Shown: positions 1-6,399 of the stretch, in pieces | Numbering within the stretch: position 1 is the first letter of the stretch | Layout of the letters: the number at the start of each line of letters is the position of its first letter | DNA from: CALBPI01 sp045110335 | GTDB taxonomy: Bacteria; Pseudomonadota; Gammaproteobacteria; Steroidobacterales; Woeseiaceae | Reading direction: 5' to 3' | Assembly (NCBI GenBank): GCA_045110335.1 | Contig: JBGCGB010000004.1 | Coordinates: 1 to 10,482, forward strand | Length of the DNA: 10,482 nt | Position numbers and translations under genes: made by a program | Notes under the pieces: model-generated | Database searches by the model: none | The model's input: the letters and a program-made list of their open reading frames with translations, nothing else | What the model was told of the DNA's origin: nothing

Positions 1-1361
1 CTTCGCTGATCCTAGATATTGCTGATCATGATGTTCGGTTGCAAAGCGCTGACGCTACGCTCGCCTCGCAACCGGGTTATGCGCGCTATGAAGGTAGCAA
101 AATCTTGGCCGTTGGTGAGGCGGCACAACGGGATGCGCGCAGACACCCTCGGCAAAGTTGCGATGATTTCTGGCATCGGTTGAGCACCGATGCGCTTGAT
201 CGCTCGACGTTGAGTCGGGCTGATCTTGCCAACGCGCAGTTGCAAAGTCTCCTCAAGCAAGCGAGTTTGGATGGCGATGACCAGGAGATGATTATCGTAG
301 TTCCCGGCTATGCCGACAGCGGAGTCTTATCACTCTTGCTGGGGATTCTGAAAGCAAACCGGATCAAGCCGGTTGCCCTAGTTGATGCCGCGGCAGCGGC
401 AACGCATCGTCACTATCCGGACCGTACGTTGGTGCATGTTGATTTGTCGTTGCATTGCGCTTCGGTCGCGCGGATTCATCAAGCGGGTGGCTTGAGTTCG
501 GTAACAGATGTACGTCGATTGGAAGCGAACGGTCTTGTTGCGTTGAACAACGCGTGGCTTAAATTTTTCGCATCGTCATTTGTCAAACAGTGTCGTTTTG
601 ACCCTCTGCATAGCGCCGCTGCAGAGCAGCATCTCGCTGACGAAATGTCTTCATGGCTTAGCTTGTTGCATCGACAACAGAAAGCCACGGTTACACTGAC
701 CCATGAAGCCGACGACTATGCGATCACGATCGAGCGCGTGGATGTCGTCAACACGGTCGCGGCCCTTTACCAACGAATCAGCGACATTGCCCGTGCGGCG
801 TTATCCGGAGGCAATGCACCGACCATCCAACTGCGCTCGGCATTGGCCACATTGCCGGGTTTTGTTGACTACCTGACCGCCCGCACGGGCGCGGACTATT
901 TCTTGATTGAAGACGGATCTGCGGATGCCGATGTCAGTGGTCGTCTAGCGCGTCTGGATGCAGACGCTGATCGTCTATTGCAAGCGATGCCTTTCGATGA
1001 TGTCAATATCACGCCGCCCGATTCGAAATCGGAGCGGCTCTCGTCAAATGCACCAACGCATATTGTTCATGAAGCTTCTGCAATCCGCATAACAGCGGTG
1101 CCGTTATTCATTGGCGCCGGTGCCCAGGCCGATGCGACGCAGCGGATGATTGCGTTGGAAGGCCAGCCGCCCGGCGTCTCAAGCCTGCATTGCGAGCTGA
1201 AGTTGATTGCCGCTCAATGTGAGCTGCACGATCACAGCCGTTATGGAACGTTTCTCAACGGCAACCGGATCAGTGGCAACGCAGTGCTGCAGGCTGGCGA
1301 TATTATTCGTGTGGGTACGCCGGGCGTCGAGTTTCAGCTGCTGACGGAAGGTGATGTCTGA
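1..1361 (+). CDS. Actin/Hsp70-fold (ASKHA-like) protein with C-terminal FHA-like domain, 5'-truncated by window edge
   Basis: The reading frame is already open at the left edge (codons from base 3 read SLILDIADHDVRLQ), so the true start lies upstream; the TTG at 39 is not a credible start. The N-terminal part (LDIADHDVRL, then PGYA, GEAAQ and HPRQ...FWHRL) resembles the first lobe of an actin/Hsp70-type ATPase fold. The segment VHVDLSLHCASV (about bases 430-475) sits where such proteins carry the second phosphate loop, but the DxGGGT glycines are absent, so ATP hydrolysis is doubtful. The last 90 residues look like an FHA domain: SSLHCEL, then DHSRYGTFLNGNRI, then LQAGDIIRVG. The usual Gly-Arg of the first FHA loop reads as GAG, so phosphothreonine binding is uncertain. 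The stop overlaps the next ATG by one base, implying translational coupling with the VWA genes. I infer a cytoplasmic scaffold or regulator; no named family member is recognised. Confidence 0.75.
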   Translation, partial: SLILDIADHDVRLQSADATLASQPGYARYEGSKILAVGEAAQRDARRHPRQSCDDFWHRLSTDALDRSTLSRADLANAQLQSLLKQASLDGDDQEMIIVVPGYADSGVLSLLLGILKANRIKPVALVDAAAAATHRHYPDRTLVHVDLSLHCASVARIHQAGGLSSVTDVRRLEANGLVALNNAWLKFFASSFVKQCRFDPLHSAAAEQHLADEMSSWLSLLHRQQKATVTLTHEADDYAITIERVDVVNTVAALYQRISDIARAALSGGNAPTIQLRSALATLPGFVDYLTARTGADYFLIEDGSADADVSGRLARLDADADRLLQAMPFDDVNITPPDSKSERLSSNAPTHIVHEASAIRITAVPLFIGAGAQADATQRMIALEGQPPGVSSLHCELKLIAAQCELHDHSRYGTFLNGNRISGNAVLQAGDIIRVGTPGVEFQLLTEGDV

Positions 1362-2455
1362 TGCGTAGAAGACGGCGTACCGATGTGTTTAGTTTGTCAT
1401 TCCTCGATTGTATGAGTTGTGGATTTGGTGCCGTCATTCTGTTTTTCATGATCATCAATGCAACTGTTTCCGAGCAGGCGGACAAAGAAACTGTCGAGGA
1501 GATGAGTGAAGTTCGCAAGATTGAGCAAGAGGTCTTGCAAGGACGTAAGGATCTGGTTCAGTTGCGCAATTCGCTGCAGACAGCACGTGATGAAGTGGTT
1601 CGCTCCGAAGGTGAGACAGCCCAGTTAGTTCGTCGTATTCGTGAGTTGGAAGCGCGTATTTCTGAATACGATGGATCAACCGTTGCTCGTCAGGAAAGCG
1701 AGGAAAAACTCCGGGCGGATATCAAGCAGCTTGAGGAAGCCAAGAAGCGCCTGGCGGCAGCCACTCGTGACCAAGGGCCTGCCGGCAATCAAGTGCGTTC
1801 CTTTACCGGAGACGGATCGCGCCAGTACTTGACGGGGTTGCGGTTAGGTGGCAACCGGACGTTGATCCTCGTGGATAGCTCCGCCAGTATGTTGGACGCA
1901 ACAATTGTGAATGTGTTGCGACGCCGAAACTTGCCTAAAGCCGAGCAACTCCGTTCTGCAAAATGGCGGCAAACCGTCGCATCGGTTGACTGGTTGTCTA
2001 CTCAGTTATCCCCGGGAAGCCAATTTCAAATTTATCGTTTCGGTGATGACGCTGAGACGCTGGTTGCCGGCAGTGATGGAGTCTGGCTGGACGTCGGCGA
2101 CGGCGAGTTGTTAACTCAAGCAGTACGTGAGTTGGCCAATACGCCCCCGCAAGGTGGAACCAATTTGCAAGCCGCTTTCGCAGTAGCGAAGCGATTGAAC
2201 CCGAAGCCTGACAATATTCTGCTGCTAGTTGACGGATTGCCGACGCGTGGGCTGAACGAGCCGGCACGGAACGTTGTGACGCCCGGTCAACGTCGCACTT
2301 TGTTCGGTCAGGCGACGCGAGAACTTCCCGGTGGCATCCCAATTAATGTCTTGATGTATCCGATGGAGGGCGACTATCTCGCGCCGTCCGAATACTGGCG
2401 TTTGGCCTATCGCTCAGGCGGCTCCTACATGAGTGTTAGTGATGATTGGCCCTAG
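1361..2455 (+). CDS. Membrane-anchored coiled-coil/VWA-domain protein (first paralogue)
   Basis: A 364-residue protein. It starts with a run of arginines (MRRRRR), then one membrane helix at about residues 10-33 containing FSLSFLDCMSCGFGA. A charged coiled coil follows (about 38-140), then a VWA domain (about 165-360). The metal-ion-dependent adhesion site is complete: Asp172-Ser174-Ser176 in DSSAS, Thr267 in GGTN and Asp291 in LLLVDG. The basic N-terminus suggests N-in topology, which puts the coiled coil and VWA domain in the periplasm. The layout (short cytoplasmic tail, one helix opening with Asp16, periplasmic domain) matches ExbD/TolR/MotB stator subunits, although the soluble domain is different. 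A GGAAGG site at 1346-1351 lies nine bases before the ATG, inside the previous gene. VWA domains bind protein partners through the metal site; the ligand here is unknown. The paralogous neighbour suggests a heterodimer. Confidence 0.88.
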   Translation: MRRRRRTDVFSLSFLDCMSCGFGAVILFFMIINATVSEQADKETVEEMSEVRKIEQEVLQGRKDLVQLRNSLQTARDEVVRSEGETAQLVRRIRELEARISEYDGSTVARQESEEKLRADIKQLEEAKKRLAAATRDQGPAGNQVRSFTGDGSRQYLTGLRLGGNRTLILVDSSASMLDATIVNVLRRRNLPKAEQLRSAKWRQTVASVDWLSTQLSPGSQFQIYRFGDDAETLVAGSDGVWLDVGDGELLTQAVRELANTPPQGGTNLQAAFAVAKRLNPKPDNILLLVDGLPTRGLNEPARNVVTPGQRRTLFGQATRELPGGIPINVLMYPMEGDYLAPSEYWRLAYRSGGSYMSVSDDWP

Positions 2456-2457
2456 AC

Positions 2458-2464
2458 AGGAGGT
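2458..2464 (+). promoter_or_regulatory. Strong ribosome binding site deciding the start of the second VWA gene
   Basis: AGGAGGT, a full Shine-Dalgarno match, sits five bases before ATG 2470. It fixes that ATG as the start rather than the in-frame TTG at 2446, which lies inside the previous gene and has no such site. Confidence 0.85.
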
Positions 2465-2469
2465 GCAAG

Positions 2470-3468
2470 ATGGCTAGACGTGTACGGCGCGATCCTGACG
2501 GATTCAGCCTATCGTTCCTTGACTGCATCTGTTGTGGATTCGGTGCCATCATCTTGTTGTTGGTCTTAACTCGAATCTACGAACCGACAACAATTGAGCG
2601 AACACGTGTCGATCTTAACGGCGTGATTAAGGAGTTGGAGCAGACGCTGTTTCAGATTCGCGGAGAAACCGAAACGCTGTCTCGAGAATACGAGTCGGTG
2701 ACGGAAACGCTGACCGACAAACAAGAGCTCTTGAGCCAGCTTAGTGGTGATTTTTCGACGTTGCAGGGGCAATACGAGGCGAGCAACCAGAACGCTTCAG
2801 TATCCAGTGAAGCGGTCGGCTCCTTGCGCGCGGCGCGCCAGAGGCTTACCGCGGAAATGCGCCGTCTTCAACAAAACGCCTCGGTACAAAAAGACGCGCC
2901 CGTCGGCGGTATCCCCGTTGACAGTGAATACGTAATTTTCATTATCGACACCTCCGGTAGTATGCAGCGATTCAGTTGGAACCTGGTGCAGCGTAAGATT
3001 GAAGAGACGTTAAACCTCTATCCGCGGGTCAAAGGCATTCAAATCATGAATGACAATGGCGCTTACCTGTTTGGTTCCTTCGCGAGAAAGTGGATGACGG
3101 ACTCGCCCACGCTCCGGGCGTCCATTCGTCAGAAAATGCTTTCCTGGCGTGCTTTTAGCGACTCTAATCCGACGCAGGGGATCACTGCCGCGATTCGCAC
3201 ATTCTGGGCACCGGACAAACGCATCAGCCTCTATGTGTTTGGTGATGACTTCAGCGGCAACTCAGTAGAGTCCGTCGTGCGCGCTGTTGAACGCATCAAT
3301 CGTCCGGATGAGAATGGGCGCCCGCGCGTCAGAATTCACGCAGTAGGGTTCCCATTCGGTTTTGGTGCAGGCGGCCAAGCTGGACGTGCCAGTCAGGAGT
3401 ACGCTGCATTAATGCGCGCTTTGTGCAGTCGCAATGGTGGCACTTTTGTGGCGCTGACGGATCGGTAG
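2470..3468 (+). CDS. Membrane-anchored coiled-coil/VWA-domain protein (second paralogue)
   Basis: A 332-residue protein. It has a basic N-terminus (MARRVRR), one membrane helix at about residues 12-33 with FSLSFLDCICCGFGAIILL, a coiled coil at about 45-140 (Glu/Gln/Leu-rich, with many Thr) and a VWA domain at about 153-330. The adhesion-site motif is Asp160-Ser162-Ser164 (DTSGS). The Thr position is probably Thr235 or Thr239 in NPTQGIT, without the usual GGT, and Asp259 or Asp260 lies in VFGDDFSG. The N-terminal helix is nearly identical to that of the gene just upstream, while the VWA parts have diverged. This points to an old duplication with strong constraint on the membrane segment. It starts 14 bases after the upstream stop with its own strong ribosome site, so it is clearly in the same operon. 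The probable role is partner of the first VWA protein in one envelope complex, with the VWA domain in the periplasm. Confidence 0.88.
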   Translation: MARRVRRDPDGFSLSFLDCICCGFGAIILLLVLTRIYEPTTIERTRVDLNGVIKELEQTLFQIRGETETLSREYESVTETLTDKQELLSQLSGDFSTLQGQYEASNQNASVSSEAVGSLRAARQRLTAEMRRLQQNASVQKDAPVGGIPVDSEYVIFIIDTSGSMQRFSWNLVQRKIEETLNLYPRVKGIQIMNDNGAYLFGSFARKWMTDSPTLRASIRQKMLSWRAFSDSNPTQGITAAIRTFWAPDKRISLYVFGDDFSGNSVESVVRAVERINRPDENGRPRVRIHAVGFPFGFGAGGQAGRASQEYAALMRALCSRNGGTFVALTDR

Positions 3469-3592
3469 CGCTGCCATGTTTCGCCATTTTTGATCAATCG
3501 ACGATCACAATGTCGACCGCTTATCTCCATTTCTCTGGTTTCAAATAGAACCTGTCAACAACGGCATGTGCCGATACTTTCAGGAGACAACC
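3469..3592 (+). other. Intergenic gap between second VWA gene and OmpA-like gene
   Basis: These 124 bases hold no gene. I see no hairpin with a T-run that would end the VWA transcript and no convincing -35/-10 pair, so read-through into the OmpA-like gene is possible. The only structure is weak short inverted pairs around 3489-3530 (TGATC...GATCA and CGAC...GTCG). Confidence 0.4.
3582..3586 (+). promoter_or_regulatory. Ribosome binding site choosing the OmpA-like start
   Basis: AGGAG lies six bases before ATG 3593. That start gives a classical MKK signal peptide, whereas the earlier in-frame ATG at 3566 would add nine residues in front of it and has no comparable site. Confidence 0.8.
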
Positions 3593-4336
3593 ATGAAGAA
3601 GATTCTAATAACCAGCGTTGCAGCAATTATGATTTTTGCAGAGAGCGGCAACGCTCATGCTGACAATGCATCAAAAAAGGAAATGGCGGGTGCCGGTGCA
3701 GGTGCGGTCGTAGGCGGCGCTGTAGGCGGCCCACCGGGAGCTATTATTGGCGCAGCGGTCGGCGCCTTGTTTGGTGACCGCTCTCATCAAAAAGATAACC
3801 GACTGGACGCTCTTACGGAAACCACGGAGCGGCAGGCATCGACCGTTGCGACACTGAATCACAAGCTGGATAACGAGCGAAGCGAAAGCCAGCAATTGAA
3901 GCGTGAACTGCGCGCGCTTGATGAGAGTGGCGTTCGTGAATTACATGCACTGCTCAGTCGTGGTCTTGAAATTGATATGCCGTTTAAAACAGATGCGATC
4001 GCGGTCGACAAGGGCTCGGAACAACGCCTGCTCAGTATCGCTGATCTTCTGGCCGAGACCCCGGGGTTATCGGTTCAGATCGACGGTTATGCGGATCCGC
4101 GAGGTAGTGTGGAGTACAACGCCGCTTTGTCCTTGCAACGTGCGGAAGCGGTGCGTGCATTGTTGAATGAGGTCGGCATTGGCAACCAACGAATCACATC
4201 ATTTGGCCATGGAGAATCAGCATCCGTTAGTGATAGCGAGCTGGTTGATCTCGATCAGCTGGCGTTGCAACGCCGGGTGACGGTGACCTTTTATCGCGAC
4301 GATGCAGTGAGCGGAGTCGCAGCATTGGCTGATTGA
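3593..4336 (+). CDS. Secreted glycine-zipper/OmpA-family peptidoglycan-binding protein
   Basis: A 247-residue protein. A signal peptide (residues 1-23) has an AHA|DN cleavage site. A Gly/Ala-rich glycine-zipper stretch follows (about 32-58, GAGAGAVVGGAVGG type), which may insert in or associate with a membrane. A short coiled coil (about 65-110) leads to a C-terminal OmpA-like domain (about 120-240). The two residues that hold the diaminopimelate of peptidoglycan in this family appear conserved: Asp168 in GYADPRG and Arg183 in LSLQRAEAVR. No lipobox cysteine is present, so it is not a lipoprotein. The order zipper, coil, OmpA resembles PdsO-type proteins linked to marine proteobacterial sortases, but no sortase is in the window and I do not assign that name. 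Its place downstream of two membrane VWA proteins suggests it could anchor their complex to the cell wall. It might instead be an independent envelope protein. Confidence 0.87.
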   Translation: MKKILITSVAAIMIFAESGNAHADNASKKEMAGAGAGAVVGGAVGGPPGAIIGAAVGALFGDRSHQKDNRLDALTETTERQASTVATLNHKLDNERSESQQLKRELRALDESGVRELHALLSRGLEIDMPFKTDAIAVDKGSEQRLLSIADLLAETPGLSVQIDGYADPRGSVEYNAALSLQRAEAVRALLNEVGIGNQRITSFGHGESASVSDSELVDLDQLALQRRVTVTFYRDDAVSGVAALAD

Positions 4337-4360
4337 TCAAAGGCATTCCGCCACCTTGCT

Positions 4361-4400
4361 AGCGCCACCGGGCTTTGAGTCTGGTGGCGCTGTCTTGTTT
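4361..4400 (+). terminator. Rho-independent terminator after the OmpA-like gene
   Basis: AGCGCCACCGG (4361-4371) pairs with CTGGTGGCGCT (4381-4391). This is an 11-pair stem with one G-U and a nine-base loop. The T-rich tail GTCTTGTTT follows. It lies 25 bases after the OmpA-like stop and would end the upstream operon before the phhB-like gene. Confidence 0.7.
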
Positions 4401-4468
4401 GGGTGCGCGCTTGACGGTAATCTCGTGTCAAGCGAACGACAGGGATATGGGCGTTGCCCGCATCAGCT

Positions 4469-4840
4469 ATGACTCGAATCGACCCCATCGGCGCCGAAGC
4501 GCTGCGCGACAAAAAGTGCGAACCTTGCGAAGGCGGCGTGGAACCGCTCGATCATCAAACTGTGAACGACCTCATGCCTTCGTTGCATGCGGATTGGGTG
4601 CCATCGGAAGATGGTGCGTCGATCAGTCGATTGATCGGCTTTCCCGGATACAGTCGAACACTGGCATTCGTGAATGCGGTCGGCTGGATTGCAAACACGG
4701 AAGGGCATCATCCGGTCATCAATTTTGGTTATGGCCAGTGTCTGGTGACCTGGACCACGAATGCCATCAATGGGCTTTCGGTCAACGATTTTATATGCGC
4801 CGCAAAGACGGATCATCTGTTAGTCGCTGTCGACGTTTAG
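4469..4840 (+). CDS. phhB: Pterin-4a-carbinolamine dehydratase family protein, divergent active site
   Basis: A 123-residue protein of normal family length. PhhB/DCoH enzymes dehydrate 4a-hydroxytetrahydrobiopterin made by phenylalanine hydroxylase and so regenerate the pterin cofactor in the cytoplasm (EC 4.2.1.96). Recognisable parts are W48, FPGYSRTLAFVNAVG, EGHHP (residues 78-82), Tyr88 and GLSVNDFICAAKTD near the C-terminus. Two positions of the family motif differ. The acidic or basic residue four before the first active-site His is Asn76, and the third active-site His is Asn98 (TTNAINGL, codon AAT at 4760). Activity is therefore uncertain. ATG 4469 is chosen because the in-frame TTG at 4454 adds only five residues; neither has a strong ribosome site. 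No phenylalanine hydroxylase gene is nearby. The stop is 24 bases before the amidohydrolase gene. Confidence 0.85.
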   Translation: MTRIDPIGAEALRDKKCEPCEGGVEPLDHQTVNDLMPSLHADWVPSEDGASISRLIGFPGYSRTLAFVNAVGWIANTEGHHPVINFGYGQCLVTWTTNAINGLSVNDFICAAKTDHLLVAVDV

Positions 4841-4864
4841 GTTTGTAGGTTTCTTGGGGGTCTC

Positions 4865-6241
4865 ATGTCATTACGATTTTTGTCAGTCGCTGTAGGTGTT
4901 ATAGGTGTTTTGATCGGCTCGTTGCTGCATGCGGAAAACACCGCGCTGGTCGGCGGAAGGCTGATCGACGGTTATGGCCACGCACCCATCCAAGATAGTG
5001 TCATTCTTATTCGCGGCGATAGAATTGAAAAAGTCGGTACAACGGCAACACTGGCCGTGCCGGAAGGTTACCGAGTGATTTCCACGGAAGGTATGGATGT
5101 GCTGCCGGGCCTGTGGGAAGCGCATGCGCATTTGATGCTTAGCGGCCATGCGGATTACCCGCGCTGGCAGGCAACTTATCCTGAGCGATTTGCCGATGAG
5201 ATCATGCCTGCGACCGCGAGTCATTTGCTGCTAGCCGGCGTCACGTCGGCACGGGACTTAGGCGCGCCACTCGACGCTTCTGTCTCGGTGAAGACGCGCA
5301 TCGACGAGGGCGAGATCGCAGGTCCCAGATTGTTCATGTCCGGCCCATTCTTACAGGCTGAGGTGGATGAGTGGCAAAAGGGTTATCGTTGGGCGGTGAC
5401 CTCGGTCGCTGACGCGCGCGCAAAAGTTCGGCGACTAGACGACTCAGGCATGGCGATCGTGAAATTGATCGATCAGGATAAAATGCCGATTAAGATAGCG
5501 CAGGCGATCGTCGAAGAGGCGCATGAACGCGGCATGAAAGTCGTGGGACATGCCCACCGTCCCAATGAAATCCGCGTTGGGCTTGAGATCGGGATCGACA
5601 ACTTTGAGCACACGGGTTTGACGACGGCGCCTGAGTACCCAGCGGATATCATTGAGGCGCTTCGAGAACGCACAGCCACGGGACGCGTCGCTGGCGGGCC
5701 TTTGTATTGGACCCCCACGGTTGAGGGCCTCTGGAACTACGATCGAACAGTTGCCAATCCGGAAAAACTGGATGATCGTTGCTGGGAACGCGGTCTTAAG
5801 CCTGACACCATCGCCGATATTCGGGACTCCATCGCCAAGCCGGGGCAGCTTCCCTATACCCGCTTAACGCCGATTCGCAAACCGACACTGAAGAGAAAAG
5901 TCGCGCAACTTAAAGAGGCGGGCGTCGTCTTTTTAGTAGGCACTGATAGCGGTATTCCAATGAAGTTTCACTGCCAGAGTACCTGGAATGAAATGGATGT
6001 CATGGTTCGGGTGATGGGACTCGAACCCATGGATGTGATTCGCGCTGCTGTTTACTGGCCCGCGGTCATGATGGATGTCGAAAAAGATCTTGGCACGGTT
6101 TCGGCCGGAAAGTTTGCAGACATCATTGCGGTGCGAGGTGATGTGCTTGAATACATCAACTTGCTACAGCATGTTGATTTGGTCGTAAAGGGCGGGGTGG
6201 TTTACAAGCAAAATGGCACGGCCGACGAGTCAAAATTCTGA
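4865..6241 (+). CDS. Secreted metal-dependent amidohydrolase (imidazolonepropionase-like, COG1228 type)
   Basis: A 458-residue protein with a signal peptide (residues 1-23, LLHA|EN), so it probably acts in the periplasm. The amidohydrolase fold is clear. A small beta domain opens with GGRLIDGYG and IRGDRIEKVG, followed by GLWEAHAHL. The binuclear metal ligands can all be placed: His87 and His89 (HAH), Lys200 (IVKLID, the lysine that is carboxylated in this group), His229 (VVGHAHRP), His249 (NFEHTG) and Asp361 (LVGTDSGIP). The C-terminus has the usual GKFADIIAVRGD strand. Relatives include imidazolonepropionase and dipeptidases such as the Xaa-Arg/Xaa-Lys enzymes. An exported copy is more likely a peptidase or a hydrolase of small amides than a histidine-degradation enzyme, but the substrate cannot be read from sequence. 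GGGGG at 4856-4860 is a modest ribosome site four bases before the ATG. Confidence 0.9.
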   Translation: MSLRFLSVAVGVIGVLIGSLLHAENTALVGGRLIDGYGHAPIQDSVILIRGDRIEKVGTTATLAVPEGYRVISTEGMDVLPGLWEAHAHLMLSGHADYPRWQATYPERFADEIMPATASHLLLAGVTSARDLGAPLDASVSVKTRIDEGEIAGPRLFMSGPFLQAEVDEWQKGYRWAVTSVADARAKVRRLDDSGMAIVKLIDQDKMPIKIAQAIVEEAHERGMKVVGHAHRPNEIRVGLEIGIDNFEHTGLTTAPEYPADIIEALRERTATGRVAGGPLYWTPTVEGLWNYDRTVANPEKLDDRCWERGLKPDTIADIRDSIAKPGQLPYTRLTPIRKPTLKRKVAQLKEAGVVFLVGTDSGIPMKFHCQSTWNEMDVMVRVMGLEPMDVIRAAVYWPAVMMDVEKDLGTVSAGKFADIIAVRGDVLEYINLLQHVDLVVKGGVVYKQNGTADESKF

Positions 6242-6399
6242 CGAAAACGCCGAGCTGCCAGTGCGAATGCGTGCACGTTGGAGCGATTTGACGCAATTGT
6301 TCACAATCGACCAAAATAAAGGCAATTTTCCCTAATTTTAGCCGTAATTGTGATCGGTATGGCATAAAAATAGGTCGAGCTTTTGTACTATTTCGCTCT
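6242..6399 (+). promoter_or_regulatory. AT-rich intergenic region with candidate promoter for the TPR-GGDEF gene
   Basis: This is the most AT-rich stretch in the window and holds no gene. TTGACG (6288-6293) is a 5/6 match to the -35 box. CAAAAT (6312-6317), 18 bases on, is a 4/6 match to -10. Within the spacer is the palindrome ATTGTTCACAAT (6296-6307), and its half TCACAAT recurs inverted as ATTGTGA at 6347-6353, a possible operator. No terminator with a T-run is seen after the amidohydrolase stop. Confidence 0.35.

Noticed and set aside
1361..1430. LDC in the VWA N-terminal helix as a lipoprotein lipobox
   Set aside because: The residues before the Cys (SFLD) do not fit the lipobox, and the hydrophobic stretch follows the Cys rather than preceding it.
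4375..4848. Long + strand open frame overlapping the phhB-like gene
   Set aside because: It is Arg/Ser-rich with no recognisable domain and overlaps, in another frame, a gene with clear family motifs; it also starts inside the terminator hairpin.
6003..6090. Complete tRNA gene on the minus strand
   Set aside because: Only the T-arm and 3' acceptor half are present; no 5' acceptor strand, D-arm or anticodon arm can be folded upstream, and the region is coding on the + strand.
6346..6366. CRP site starting at TGTGA 6351
   Set aside because: The second half-site reads TGGCA instead of TCACA, which is too poor a match.
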